Of a stretch of DNA of 64,000 bases, positions 15,893 through 24,598 are shown one piece after another. How positions within the stretch are numbered: the first letter of the stretch is position 1; every line of letters starts with the position of its first letter. Both the position numbers and the translations under genes were made by a program. Source of the stretch: UBA1046 sp050945515 (GTDB lineage: Bacteria; Bacillota; Clostridia; Saccharofermentanales; DTU023); NCBI GenBank assembly GCA_050945515.1, contig JBMNTB010000006.1, positions 1 through 64,000 of the forward strand, given 5' to 3'. The notes under the pieces are model-generated. The model had not been told where the DNA came from and searched no databases. It worked only from the letters and a program-made list of their open reading frames with translations.

Positions 15893-17077
15893 TTATAATT
15901 GCTGAAAATAATTATTGTACTTATTTATCAGCATTGTGCGGTTCTTTACATTAGTCTTACGAAATATATTACTTATATGCGTCTTTACTGTATGAGGGCT
16001 AATATACATGCTCTTAGCTATCTCCATTGTACTCAGACCTATTTGTAATAACTGCAATAATTCCAGCTCCCGTTCAGTCAAATTATAATCCTGAGCAAAG
16101 CGCATTCTTATTATAATTTCGGATTCGGTTTTAAGTATTTTTTTAAGATTAATTTGTACAATATAGAATACCTGTGGATCTGTGCCTGACTTGCCTATAA
16201 CACAAGGTAATAAATTTAAATCATAGCGTTCATTACCGCACTGGTAGAACTGTGTGGGGCCACTAAGTCCTTTCTGTTTGAGCAGAAAGCAATTAATTAC
16301 TTTCTGCATAAACGAACCTGAAGATGCCTTCAGGCATTCCATTTGCTCGGGTTCTCCTTCTTTTTTACATATATCAGCGCAAAACTCCTCTGCTTGTGGG
16401 TTATGGAATACAATATTGTGGAATTTGTCCAGATAAATTAAACCGGTTGTAGAGCTCTGAAAGGCGATATCAAACAGTTTATAATTACGGTTTTGCTCAG
16501 TCGATTGCAGGTATATTTCTTGTTGTCTGGAAACAAATTTGGCAATATTTATTAAAGAATTGACTTCTTCTTTGGGGAAACCTCCCTCTTCTTTATACTT
16601 TGAAAACGCAAGGCGACCAATATAATCATTGTTGCTATCCCGGAGATACAGACATAGAAAGTGATAAAGTGAGCGGGAGTGCAGGTATTGGATATACTCT
16701 TCGCTTGCATAGGTTAATTCATTACTCTGCAGCACTAGTTTATCTTGCATGCCTCCTGATAGTTTAGAATGAATCATATAATCCAGAGCGAAATAATATT
16801 CATTATAATTATCCATTACTGCACGTATATCAGTATCCATGCTTGAATCAACATAAGCGGTCAATCTCTCCAAAGGGAATCGAATGGACTTAGGTTCAGT
16901 CTGACACAAATTCTCTTTGTGTCTTTCAGTTTCCACTGGCTGAAAGAATCCAAGATTATGATAACCAAAATGTGTACTAAGTAATTTAACTACATACTCT
17001 GGAAATGGTTGATCTAGTGGTCGCAGCACCAGATCTTCAAGGAAAGCTACAAGATTTTCCGGCTTTGCTATGCTCAA
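15893..17077 (-). CDS. LuxR-family transcriptional regulator
   Basis: A 394-residue regulator. The last ~65 residues are a LuxR-type HTH: NLTERELELLQLLQIGLS, MEIAKSMYISPHTVKTHI and NIFRKTNV. The first ~330 residues form a sensory region of uncertain fold. A segment near 215-300 (GLIYLDKFHNIVFHNPQAEE) resembles a PAS domain. No phosphoacceptor receiver domain is visible. The start is TTG at 17077 with a GGAGGTG site nine bases upstream, better than any internal ATG. It converges on the catabolic cluster and is its most likely regulator, replacing the sigma-54 activator AcoR found with many acetoin operons. That link is inferred from position. Confidence 0.75.
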   Translation of the reverse strand: MSIAKPENLVAFLEDLVLRPLDQPFPEYVVKLLSTHFGYHNLGFFQPVETERHKENLCQTEPKSIRFPLERLTAYVDSSMDTDIRAVMDNYNEYYFALDYMIHSKLSGGMQDKLVLQSNELTYASEEYIQYLHSRSLYHFLCLYLRDSNNDYIGRLAFSKYKEEGGFPKEEVNSLINIAKFVSRQQEIYLQSTEQNRNYKLFDIAFQSSTTGLIYLDKFHNIVFHNPQAEEFCADICKKEGEPEQMECLKASSGSFMQKVINCFLLKQKGLSGPTQFYQCGNERYDLNLLPCVIGKSGTDPQVFYIVQINLKKILKTESEIIIRMRFAQDYNLTERELELLQLLQIGLSTMEIAKSMYISPHTVKTHISNIFRKTNVKNRTMLINKYNNYFQQL

Positions 17078-17172
17078 CTATCTACACCTCCTGCAAAATA
17101 TTTAAGAAACAGCTGGTAACAACGAGCAATATTGATATAAATTATCGTATTTATTGCAGTAACATATGTGTA

Positions 17173-17192
17173 ATATATATATATATATATAT
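17173..17192. repeat. (AT)10 dinucleotide run
   Basis: Ten uninterrupted AT units about 100 bases upstream of the LuxR-type gene start. Such runs can change length by slippage. Confidence 0.9.
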
Positions 17193-17368
17193 CGAAGGTG
17201 ATGAAATACATGAGATTAATCTCTTGCTATGCACATTCATAATATGAATGTCTTTATGCTAAAATAATTATAACATTTTTCCAGTCAGAGTATAAAACAA
17301 TCCTAAAAGCAATTGTTACCATATTGTGTCATGGGCTTATATAATAACTTTCTGCATTAAAGTATTAG

Positions 17369-17401
17369 AAAAATCATCCTTTTTGTAGTCTTTTAGGATG
17401 A
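17369..17401 (-). terminator. Minus-strand terminator-like hairpin without a visible gene
   Basis: On the minus strand TCATCCT pairs with AGGATGA (7 bp, bases 17401-17374) and is followed by TTTTTCTAA. No minus-strand coding gene lies upstream of it, so it may end a small RNA or antisense transcript starting between here and rplS, or be a relic. Confidence 0.3.
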
Positions 17402-17640
17402 GCCCTTGGATATTTAAATATGTGAACAATATGTGAACTGCTTCTTTTTAAATAGTGTTATGAGATGAATACCTCAGAGATGTAAAGTTTGGTAATATCT
17501 TAAGAAAACTTGTTTCTGCTCTATTGGTGAATTTGGTTGCATTGGACTATAGTTGATAATAGTTCATGTTAGAAGGGTTTAGGCCAGAAGGCTTGCAGAG
17601 GTTAAGAATATCTGATAATATCTATTTTGGCTTATTTATA

Positions 17641-17674
17641 GGATGGTCCGCTGCATTTGCGTGTAAGAACATCC
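17641..17674 (+). promoter_or_regulatory. Leader hairpin upstream of rplS
   Basis: GGATG (17641-17645) pairs with CATCC (17670-17674) and encloses a second small helix CGC/GCG (17049-equivalent positions 17649-17651 with 17659-17661). It ends 21 bases before the rplS start, directly ahead of the GGAGAGGAGG ribosome binding site. L19 leader elements that bind L19 for autoregulation are known in Firmicutes; whether this belongs to that family needs a covariance-model match. Confidence 0.35.
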
Positions 17675-17695
17675 GTCGGAGAGGAGGAACGCAAA

Positions 17696-18049
17696 ATGAG
17701 TATTGTTAAAGCTGTTGAAAGTGATTTTTTGAGAGATGCTCATGAGAATGTTGATATTGGCGACTTTATTCGCGTCCATCTCAAGATCAAGGAAGGTGCA
17801 CGCGAACGCATTCAGATTTTTGAAGGTACGGTAATTGGCCGTCGTGGCAGCGGTGTCAATGAAACAATAACTATACGTAGGGTATCATACGGTATTGGCG
17901 TTGAACGTGTCTTACCGGTTCATTCTCCTAAAATCAATAAGATAGAAGTAGTGCGAAAAGGCCGTGTTCGTCGTGCTAAGCTTAACTATCTCAGGGACCG
18001 CGTTGGCAAAGCGGCCAAGGTCAGAGAAAAATTACCAACTCGCAGATAG
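17696..18049 (+). CDS. rplS: 50S ribosomal protein L19
   Basis: A 117-residue L19, the normal family length. Typical segments are GDFIRVHLKIKEGARERIQ (near 22-40), FEGTVIGRRGSG and ETITIRRVSYGIGVERVLP, and HSPKINKIEVVRKGRVRRAKL. L19 sits at the 30S-50S interface. The ATG at 17696 has a GAGGAGGAA site; longer frames without an upstream ATG were not used. In most Firmicutes rplS follows trmD directly. Here trmD lies 31 kb away on the other strand, so the usual rpsP-rimM-trmD-rplS operon is broken. A strong terminator follows. Confidence 0.97.
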   Translation: MSIVKAVESDFLRDAHENVDIGDFIRVHLKIKEGARERIQIFEGTVIGRRGSGVNETITIRRVSYGIGVERVLPVHSPKINKIEVVRKGRVRRAKLNYLRDRVGKAAKVREKLPTRR

Positions 18050-18063
18050 TATTTTGTTAATCG

Positions 18064-18087
18064 GCTCCGCTCTGCGGAGCTTTTTTA
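18064..18087 (+). terminator. Rho-independent terminator after rplS
   Basis: GCTCCGC (18064-18070) and GCGGAGC (18074-18080) form a 7-bp stem with a TCT loop, followed by six T residues. Confidence 0.9.
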
Positions 18088-18115
18088 ACTCTTTTAAGAA
18101 CAGAGGCAGATCGAT

Positions 18116-18985
18116 TTGAAAGAGATCAATTGGTTTCCCGGACATATGGCAAAATCCAGGCGTGAGTTATTGTCTAGTCTGACACGCGCAGATCTGATTT
18201 TGGAAGTCTGTGACGCACGTTTGCCGAGCTCGTCGCGTCATCCTGATCTGGATAAAATGTTTAGAGAAAAGGCTGTTTGGACAATCTTGAGCAAGGCAGA
18301 TCTGGCTGATCCATTGTGTACTGAGAGATGGCTTAGTCAGGCAACTACTAACAATTTGATTTGGCTGGCTTTAAATATTCTTTCTGATAATGATCTCATG
18401 AACCTGAAACGAAGATTGCTTGATTATAATCAGCAATATATATCAATAGCACGACAAAAAGGCAAAAAAGTGTCTCCACTTAGAATAGTAGTAGTTGGTA
18501 TCCCTAATTCCGGCAAGTCTACTTTGATTAATCGTTTAATTGGCAGAAAATCGGCCCGTACTTCCAATAAACCTGGTGTTACGAGGAAGTTGGCTTGGAT
18601 TAAGGGAGGAACGGATTTTGAGGTTTTAGATACGCCGGGAATACTGCCCCCACGCTTGGATACATTTGAGATGAAAAGAAATTTGGCTGCAACCGGAGCT
18701 ATTCCTGACGATATCCTACCCATTGAGGAAGTATCATTTGCTCTCTTTCGCCAGCTTATAGTTGATTATCATGACTTAATTGAAGCTAGATTTGGTATTG
18801 GTATCAAATCTGAGAATACATTAGCTTTGTCCGAGAAAGAGAGCTGGGAGCTGTTCCAACAGGCTGCGCTTAAAAGGAATTGCTTAGCCAGTGGCGGAAA
18901 GCCGGATTTGCCTCGCTTCTTCAATTTATTTTTACAGGAATTCCGAAGCGGCAAGATCGGAAGAATCAGCCTAGAGTGGCCATAA
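18116..18985 (+). CDS. rbgA: Ribosome biogenesis GTPase RbgA (YlqF)
   Basis: A 289-residue circularly permuted GTPase needed for late 50S assembly in Gram-positive bacteria. The G4 motif SKAD (59-62) precedes the P-loop GIPNSGKST (128-136), GVTR (154-157) and DTPG (172-175), the permuted order that defines the family. The N-terminal INWFPGHMAKSRRE is the RbgA signature. The C-terminal ~100 residues form the RNA-binding domain. Start is TTG at 18116 behind AGAGG. The rnhB fusion starts 26 bases after its stop, as in the common rplS-rbgA-rnhB order. Confidence 0.95.
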   Translation: MKEINWFPGHMAKSRRELLSSLTRADLILEVCDARLPSSSRHPDLDKMFREKAVWTILSKADLADPLCTERWLSQATTNNLIWLALNILSDNDLMNLKRRLLDYNQQYISIARQKGKKVSPLRIVVVGIPNSGKSTLINRLIGRKSARTSNKPGVTRKLAWIKGGTDFEVLDTPGILPPRLDTFEMKRNLAATGAIPDDILPIEEVSFALFRQLIVDYHDLIEARFGIGIKSENTLALSEKESWELFQQAALKRNCLASGGKPDLPRFFNLFLQEFRSGKIGRISLEWP

Positions 18986-19011
18986 AGCAAAATCGGGAAG
19001 GCCGAATAATA

Positions 19012-20058
19012 ATGACAGATGTTATCCTTGGTCAATCATATAAAATGCGTATTACAGAGCAGGACGAATTGCGCTGGACTGAGATGCAAAAGTATATGGA
19101 CCAATTGGCTCAACAAGGATATCAGAATATTGCAGGGGTTGATGAGGCGGGGAGAGGACCCTTGGCAGGTCCGGTAGTAGCCGCTGCCTGTATATTGCCT
19201 GCAGATAGAAAATTGCCGGGGCTAAATGATTCTAAAAAAATGACCATAAAACGCCGGGAAGCAATGTTTGAAGAAATTTTAACCTATGCGATTGCTTATA
19301 GCATCGTTCCTGTAGCGGCACACACAATTGATCTGATTAATATTAGGAATGCTACGATTCAGGCGATGTCGGATGCCGTTAGGGGGCTTGGTGTTAAACC
19401 GGATATTGTCTTGACTGATGCTATGGCCTTGCCAGGGTTTAAGATCCCAATTCAACCACTCGTACAAGGAGATGCAAAGGTGAATTGTATTGCTGCTGCT
19501 TCAATATTGGCTAAAGTCTCCAGGGATCACTTAATGGTCGAATATAGCAGGCATTATCCACAATATGGTTTCGAAGCACATAAAGGATATGGTACTAGAC
19601 AGCATTATAATGCCTTGGATAAATTTGGAGCTTCACCAATACATCGCTTGAGTTTTCTTAAGCCGGAGCACAAAGGTCAGCTGTCAACCTCGATCAGAAA
19701 TATAGGCGAGAGTTTTGAACGTCAAGTGGCTATTCATTTATCCGGACAAGGCTATGCTATTATTGCAAGTCGCTATTCTGTTCCTAATGTGGGCGAAATA
19801 GATTTAATTTGCAGGAAAGATGACAAGATTTATTTTGTAGAAGTTAAGGCTAGGTCATCAAGTTCAGCCGAATACGGTGGCGTGGCAGCAGCAATTACTA
19901 AGCAAAAAAGAAACCGTATATTTAGAACGGCTGAAATTTTTCTGTCTAATAACGGTCTACAAGATAAAATAGCAATTATACTGGCAGCATTAGTTGATCT
20001 TAATGATAATCAGGAAGTTGAACATATCACTTATCTACCAATCAATCAAAAATCATAG
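19012..20058 (+). CDS. rnhB: Ribonuclease HII fused to a YraN-type nuclease domain
   Basis: A 348-residue fusion. Residues ~38-225 are RNase HII: GVDEAGRGPLAGPV with the first two catalytic acids, TDAM with the third, and ASILAKVSRD followed by YGFEAHKGYGT. It removes RNA from RNA-DNA hybrids and single ribonucleotides from DNA. The last ~115 residues are a YraN/UPF0102 domain: FERQVAIHLSGQGY, GEIDLICRKDD and FVEVKARSS, a PD-(D/E)xK nuclease core. In most genomes rnhB and yraN are adjacent separate genes; here one reading frame runs through both. The ATG at 19012 was chosen over an upstream in-frame start at 18880 inside rbgA. Confidence 0.93.
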   Translation: MTDVILGQSYKMRITEQDELRWTEMQKYMDQLAQQGYQNIAGVDEAGRGPLAGPVVAAACILPADRKLPGLNDSKKMTIKRREAMFEEILTYAIAYSIVPVAAHTIDLINIRNATIQAMSDAVRGLGVKPDIVLTDAMALPGFKIPIQPLVQGDAKVNCIAAASILAKVSRDHLMVEYSRHYPQYGFEAHKGYGTRQHYNALDKFGASPIHRLSFLKPEHKGQLSTSIRNIGESFERQVAIHLSGQGYAIIASRYSVPNVGEIDLICRKDDKIYFVEVKARSSSSAEYGGVAAAITKQKRNRIFRTAEIFLSNNGLQDKIAIILAALVDLNDNQEVEHITYLPINQKS

Positions 20059-20090
20059 TTGGCGGGTTGTAGTTACCATAATCTAATGGC

Positions 20091-20118
20091 TTGTAAATAT
20101 TATGTTCTATGATATGAT
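20091..20118 (+). promoter_or_regulatory. Promoter of the GntR regulator gene
   Basis: TTGTAA (20091-20096) and TATGAT (20113-20118) are spaced by 16 bases and lie 43 bases before the ATG at 20161. Confidence 0.45.
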
Positions 20119-20160
20119 GTAAGGACATCTTATTAGAAAGCCAGATTTTGGGGGTCAATT

Positions 20161-20883
20161 ATGAAATTAGATAAACACAGCAGTATTCCACTATATGCAC
20201 AATTGCGCGAATTGATTGTAGAGCGCATTCAGGATGGTGAATACAAGCAGGGAGATAGGATCCCTTCCGAAATGCAGCTATGTAAGGAACTTGATCTGTC
20301 GCGACCTACTGTTAGACAGGCGATTTCAGAATTAGTCTCGGATGGAATTTTAGAGATCCATAAGGGAAGAGGGACTTATGTATCAACAGAACCTGAGCGT
20401 CTAGCGATTCCTCACTTTAATGCCCTGAGTTTTTCTTTTCTTAACCTAAATTCCTATGATGAAATTGAACTTAGGCCCGTAATGTTAGTTGAGCCGGAAA
20501 GTGAACTAGATGAAATTTTTGGCTTTACGGGCAAGCATCCCGGATATTGGTTAGCGCAGTGGCCAATATATTATGACCATCAGATTCATGGTTGGTGCGC
20601 ATCATATATTCCTGTCTCGATTTTTCCCGACCTTGGACAAAGCATCAGCTCCGGCAAAAGAATGGTAGATATAAAGTCAAATAAATATGCCTTTTTGCCC
20701 ACAAAAGGTAGTATTAACATCATTGCGAGACCCGCTCGTAATCGCGAAGCTAAGATGCTGGAAATCCCCAGACGCTCCTTTGTGCTTGTCGCAGAAGGCC
20801 CCTTATTTGCTCGCAATGGCAGTATCTGTGAAGTAATTAGAACTGCTTTACGTCCTGAGTTGATACGACTTGAAATTAATTGA
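20161..20883 (+). CDS. GntR-family regulator (HutC/UTRA subfamily)
   Basis: A 240-residue regulator. Residues ~5-75 form the winged HTH: SIPLYAQLRELIVERI, GDRIPSEMQLCKELDLSR, TVRQAISELVSDGIL and KGRGTYVS. The remaining ~160 residues are a UTRA-type effector domain, which in relatives binds sugars, amino acids or other small molecules. GGGGG precedes the ATG. It directly precedes and overlaps-by-adjacency a cysteine desulfurase and thiI, so it may share their transcript. The effector is unknown. Confidence 0.85.
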   Translation: MKLDKHSSIPLYAQLRELIVERIQDGEYKQGDRIPSEMQLCKELDLSRPTVRQAISELVSDGILEIHKGRGTYVSTEPERLAIPHFNALSFSFLNLNSYDEIELRPVMLVEPESELDEIFGFTGKHPGYWLAQWPIYYDHQIHGWCASYIPVSIFPDLGQSISSGKRMVDIKSNKYAFLPTKGSINIIARPARNREAKMLEIPRRSFVLVAEGPLFARNGSICEVIRTALRPELIRLEIN

Positions 20884-20884
20884 T

Positions 20885-22030
20885 ATGCAGAACAACGCAA
20901 TCTATCTGGATTATACTGCTGCCAGTCCGATCTGCACTGAAGTTCTCAACAATTATTGCTCTGATTTGAGAGACATTTATGCTAATCCTGCTTCTAGTCA
21001 TTTGGCTGGACATAAAGCTCTGGCGATGATTGAAGATGCAAGGTCAATTCTCGCGCGAGTTTTTAAAACTAATCCGGCTGACTTGATTTTCACCTCAGGC
21101 GGAACAGAATCGATTAATTTGGCACTCAAGGGCTTATCAGGTGCTTATACAAGACTGCCAAAGCGGATTTTAATAACGGCCGGTGAGCACGAAGCTACAA
21201 GAAGGGTTGCAGCCAGCATCAATTATGATCTAATTGAAATCAGTCTTGATCCGATATCGTGTGCAGTCGATAAGAAGGCTTTGCTTGATACCATCGAAGA
21301 TCAGAATCCAGGTATAGTTAGTCTCATTTTGGTCAGTAATGAAACAGGTGCTGTAACTCCAATTTCTGACATTGTTTCCTCAATCCGAAAACTTAGCCCG
21401 CGAACAAAAATTCACCTGGATGCTGTGCAGGCAGCAGGCAAAATTCCGCTAAACTTTACTGAGTTTGACTGTGATCTAATGTCAATTTCCGGTCATAAAT
21501 TCGGGTCTCCAAAAGGCATAGGCTTATTAATAAAAAAGCCGAAAACTTTATTGGAACCACTAATTCTGGGTGGGGGACAACAGTCCGGCTTTCGTTCCGG
21601 TACAGAAAATGCGCCTCTCGTAAGAGCACTGGCCACAGCAGCGGAACTTGCTGCTGCTGATATTGAAGAAAACTACAGGAAATGCAAAAGCTATAGAGAA
21701 CAGTTTATCTTTAAATTGAGCGAGCTGACAGATGAGTTCCGTATTGTATCCCCGGCAAACGGGGTGCCACAGATATTACTTTTATCTTTCCCTCGCTTAC
21801 GTGGTGAAACTTTAGTAAATGCTGTCAGTAATCAAGGCGTGTATATCTCGCACGGATCGGCTTGCTCTGGTCTGCATAGTAGGGAATATACAACTTTACG
21901 TAATTTAGGTCTTACAGATCAGGAGGTTTTAGGTGCGGTTAGGATCAGTTTTTCAAAAAATTTGTCCAGTAAAGATGTGATCAAGGCCGCACAGATAATT
22001 GGTGCTGAATACTTACGATGGAGATTATGA
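20885..22030 (+). CDS. Cysteine desulfurase partnered with ThiI
   Basis: A 381-residue class V PLP enzyme of the NifS/IscS group. PLP lysine is Lys205 (SGHKFGSPKG) and the persulfide cysteine is Cys327 (GSACSGLH). SGGTES (71-76) binds cofactor phosphate. It removes sulfur from cysteine as a persulfide. The start ATG at 20885 follows the GntR stop (20881-20883) by one base and has no clear Shine-Dalgarno sequence, so translation is probably coupled. Its stop lies one base before the thiI start. In Bacillus the analogous NifZ delivers sulfur to ThiI for 4-thiouridine in tRNA, and this pairing suggests the same role. Confidence 0.9.
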   Translation: MQNNAIYLDYTAASPICTEVLNNYCSDLRDIYANPASSHLAGHKALAMIEDARSILARVFKTNPADLIFTSGGTESINLALKGLSGAYTRLPKRILITAGEHEATRRVAASINYDLIEISLDPISCAVDKKALLDTIEDQNPGIVSLILVSNETGAVTPISDIVSSIRKLSPRTKIHLDAVQAAGKIPLNFTEFDCDLMSISGHKFGSPKGIGLLIKKPKTLLEPLILGGGQQSGFRSGTENAPLVRALATAAELAAADIEENYRKCKSYREQFIFKLSELTDEFRIVSPANGVPQILLLSFPRLRGETLVNAVSNQGVYISHGSACSGLHSREYTTLRNLGLTDQEVLGAVRISFSKNLSSKDVIKAAQIIGAEYLRWRL

Positions 22031-22031
22031 T

Positions 22032-23255
22032 ATGTCGGAAACATCAAGTGATAAACCATGTTTCTCAGAGATGGTACTGGTAAGGATTGGTGAGATAGCT
22101 CTTAAAGGTGTCAACCGTAGTCTTTTTTTTCGTCAGCTAATTAGTAATATTCGCTATCGCTTGCGTGATCTCGGTAGTTTTCATATTGAACAAAGTCAGA
22201 GCAGGATTTGGATCCGACCCAAAACTGATGAGTTCCCGTCACAAGAGATTCTAAATCGAATTAGCAAGGTATTTGGGATTGTGTCCGCCAGTTTTGTTAG
22301 AGCTTTCCCTGCTGATCCAATCCTAATCTGGGAACAAATTTCTAACTATGCTGATTGTATATTGTCAAAGAAAAATAAATTAAGTTTCAAGGTTGAAACC
22401 CGTAGAATAAACAAAAGTTTTCCACTTGGCAGTTATGAAGTTTCCAGTACCGCCGGGTCTCTCTTGTTAGAACGTTTTCCTGGATTGCTTACTGTTGACG
22501 TTCACAATCCCGATCTAATATTTTCTATCGAAATCAGAGACCAAATTTATTTGTATGCTGATAAGATACTTGCGCAGAAAGGGCTTCCTGTTGGTACTGG
22601 CGGAGATGGTCTGGTTTTGTTATCCGGCGGAATAGACAGTCCTGTTGCAGCATGGATGATGGCCTCCCGCGGCATGCGTTTGGATTGTGTTTATTTTCAT
22701 ACACCACCCTATACTGGGTTTCCGGTTTTAAATAAAGTGGTCAATCTCTCACAGATTCTTTCACAATATATAGGAAATCATCGCCTATATATTGTGAATT
22801 TCACCTCAGTCCAGCTTGCTTTGGACGATTACGTCCCGGAAAATATGCTTACAATTATCATGAGACGCATGATGATGAGAATTGCCTCTAAAATTGCCAT
22901 CAATAACGATCTGAAAGCCCTCATTACCGGTGAAAGTCTTGGTCAGGTTGCCAGTCAGACTCTGGATTCCGTAGTCACAACCGAACAGGCCTCAGAGCTT
23001 CTGATCTTAAGGCCCTTAATAGGTTTAGATAAAGACGATATTACGCTTAAAGCCAAGCAAATAGGTACTTATGAAACCAGCATTCAGCCATATGATGATT
23101 GTTGTACAGTATTTGTGGCCAGACATCCTAAAACCACTGCTTCCATCGAAGACGCTAAACGAGCGGAACATAAACTTGATTTAGAGCAACTAGTGACTGA
23201 AGCTCTGAGCAATCTTGAGGTTAGGACAGTATTTTTACGGGATAATTTCTCATGA
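22032..23255 (+). CDS. thiI: tRNA 4-thiouridine synthetase ThiI
   Basis: A 407-residue ThiI of the short type without a rhodanese domain. An N-terminal ferredoxin-like/THUMP region precedes the PP-loop SGGIDSP near residue 200, which adenylates U8 of tRNA; MRRMMMRIASKIA and ALITGESLGQVASQT follow as in the family. The terminal sulfur carrier cysteine role falls to the desulfurase encoded upstream. The start ATG at 22032 has GGAG eight bases upstream, within the previous gene. Confidence 0.95.
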   Translation: MSETSSDKPCFSEMVLVRIGEIALKGVNRSLFFRQLISNIRYRLRDLGSFHIEQSQSRIWIRPKTDEFPSQEILNRISKVFGIVSASFVRAFPADPILIWEQISNYADCILSKKNKLSFKVETRRINKSFPLGSYEVSSTAGSLLLERFPGLLTVDVHNPDLIFSIEIRDQIYLYADKILAQKGLPVGTGGDGLVLLSGGIDSPVAAWMMASRGMRLDCVYFHTPPYTGFPVLNKVVNLSQILSQYIGNHRLYIVNFTSVQLALDDYVPENMLTIIMRRMMMRIASKIAINNDLKALITGESLGQVASQTLDSVVTTEQASELLILRPLIGLDKDDITLKAKQIGTYETSIQPYDDCCTVFVARHPKTTASIEDAKRAEHKLDLEQLVTEALSNLEVRTVFLRDNFS

Positions 23256-23347
23256 AAAAGTAATCTGCCTCTACTGATATGTTATGATTAATTGTGCAGA
23301 AAATCTGACTAAATTCTATTAAATATATACTGTTAACGGAGGGGAAA

Positions 23348-24598
23348 ATGAAAATTCCATATTGTTCAGCAGTCGAACAAGTTGATCCTGAAGTTTTTGC
23401 AGCAATTAGAGGTGAATTGCTGCGGCAACAGAATAAGCTGGAGTTGATAGCTTCTGAAAATTTTGTCAGCAGTGCTGTATTAGAGGCGACAGGATCTGTT
23501 TTGACCAACAAATATGCGGAAGGTTATCCCGGCAGGCGCTATTATGGCGGTTGTGAATATGTTGATATTGTTGAACAGCTGGCAATTGATCGTGCTAAGG
23601 AGATCTTTGGTGCTGAGCATGCCAATGTACAGCCTCATTCCGGCTCCCAGGCCAATACTGCGGTATTTCTTGCAGCCTTAGATCCCGGTGACAGAATACT
23701 CGGACTGGATTTGAATCATGGTGGCCATTTAACACATGGCATGAAAATAAATATCAGCGGCAAATTTTTTGAGTCTCACAGCTATCATGTATCGCCTAAA
23801 AATTGTCAAGTAGATTTTGATGTGCTGAGATCAAAGGCTAAAAAAGTTAGACCTAAACTGTTAATTGCCGGCGGCAGTGCCTATCCCAGAACCCTTGATT
23901 TCAAAGCCTATCGTGAAATCGCCGATGAAGTTGGCGCGCTATTAATGGTGGACGCAGCACATATTGCGGGCATTGTAGCGGCTGGATTACATATGAACCC
24001 TGTTCCATATTCCGATTTCGTAACCTCTACTACCCATAAAACTCTTTGTGGACCCAGAGGAGGACTTATACTTTGCAAAAAAAAGCATGCTAAAGCGGTA
24101 GATTCTGCAGTTTTTCCGGGTACACAAGGCGGTCCGCTAATGCATATTATTGCTGCAAAAGCAGTTGCATTTAAGGAAGCTATGCAAGCAGATTTTGTAG
24201 ACTATCAGAAACGTGTGCTAGCCAATGCTGCTGCGTTAGCGGATGGCTTTTTAAACAGGGGAGTTGATGTTGTTTCCGGCGGGACAGATACTCATCTACT
24301 CTTGCTTGACTTGCGCAAGTCTGGTATCACGGGTTTAGAATTACAAAACAGACTTGACCAAGTAAACATCACCTGTAATAAAAATACGATCCCCTTTGAA
24401 ACTGAATCGCCCAGAATTACTTCCGGTGTTCGACTTGGAACTCCTGCGCTTACCTCCAGAGGTTTTAATACACAGGATATGAATCTGATTGCCGGTCTAA
24501 TCTCTGATGCCATATATGACTATAGCGCCAAAAAAGACCAGATCACCCGCGAAGTTGCGGCTCTGTGCGAGCGATATCCCCTATATGCCGATCTCTAA
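23348..24598 (+). CDS. glyA: Serine hydroxymethyltransferase
   Basis: A 416-residue PLP enzyme that interconverts serine and glycine with tetrahydrofolate one-carbon units. The PLP lysine is Lys231 in TSTTHKTLCGPRGG; YAEGYPGRRYYGG (57-69) and HANVQPHSGSQAN (91-103) are family signatures. GGAGGGG precedes the ATG. Its 3' end overlaps the rarA start by 14 bases, an arrangement suggesting one transcript. Confidence 0.97.
   Translation: MKIPYCSAVEQVDPEVFAAIRGELLRQQNKLELIASENFVSSAVLEATGSVLTNKYAEGYPGRRYYGGCEYVDIVEQLAIDRAKEIFGAEHANVQPHSGSQANTAVFLAALDPGDRILGLDLNHGGHLTHGMKINISGKFFESHSYHVSPKNCQVDFDVLRSKAKKVRPKLLIAGGSAYPRTLDFKAYREIADEVGALLMVDAAHIAGIVAAGLHMNPVPYSDFVTSTTHKTLCGPRGGLILCKKKHAKAVDSAVFPGTQGGPLMHIIAAKAVAFKEAMQADFVDYQKRVLANAAALADGFLNRGVDVVSGGTDTHLLLLDLRKSGITGLELQNRLDQVNITCNKNTIPFETESPRITSGVRLGTPALTSRGFNTQDMNLIAGLISDAIYDYSAKKDQITREVAALCERYPLYADL

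Larger units (their letters stand above)
17078..17640. other. Intergenic region between the LuxR regulator and rplS
   Basis: About 560 bp, AT-rich, without a supported gene. It holds an (AT)10 run (17173-17192), a minus-oriented terminator-like hairpin (17369-17401), two 9-bp direct repeats spaced 11 bp apart (17419-17438), and presumably the promoters of both flanking genes. GGGCT (17333-17337) can pair with AGCCC (17401-17405) around the hairpin, so part of it could be a structured leader. Confidence 0.4.

Noticed and set aside
17173..17192. (AT)10 run as a promoter or regulatory element
   Set aside because: It is a simple dinucleotide repeat with no matching -35 and no clear place relative to a start; only recorded as a repeat.
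18880..19011. Longer N-terminus of the RNase HII fusion
   Set aside because: It would overlap rbgA coding sequence by about 100 bases and lacks family similarity; the ATG at 19012 fits.
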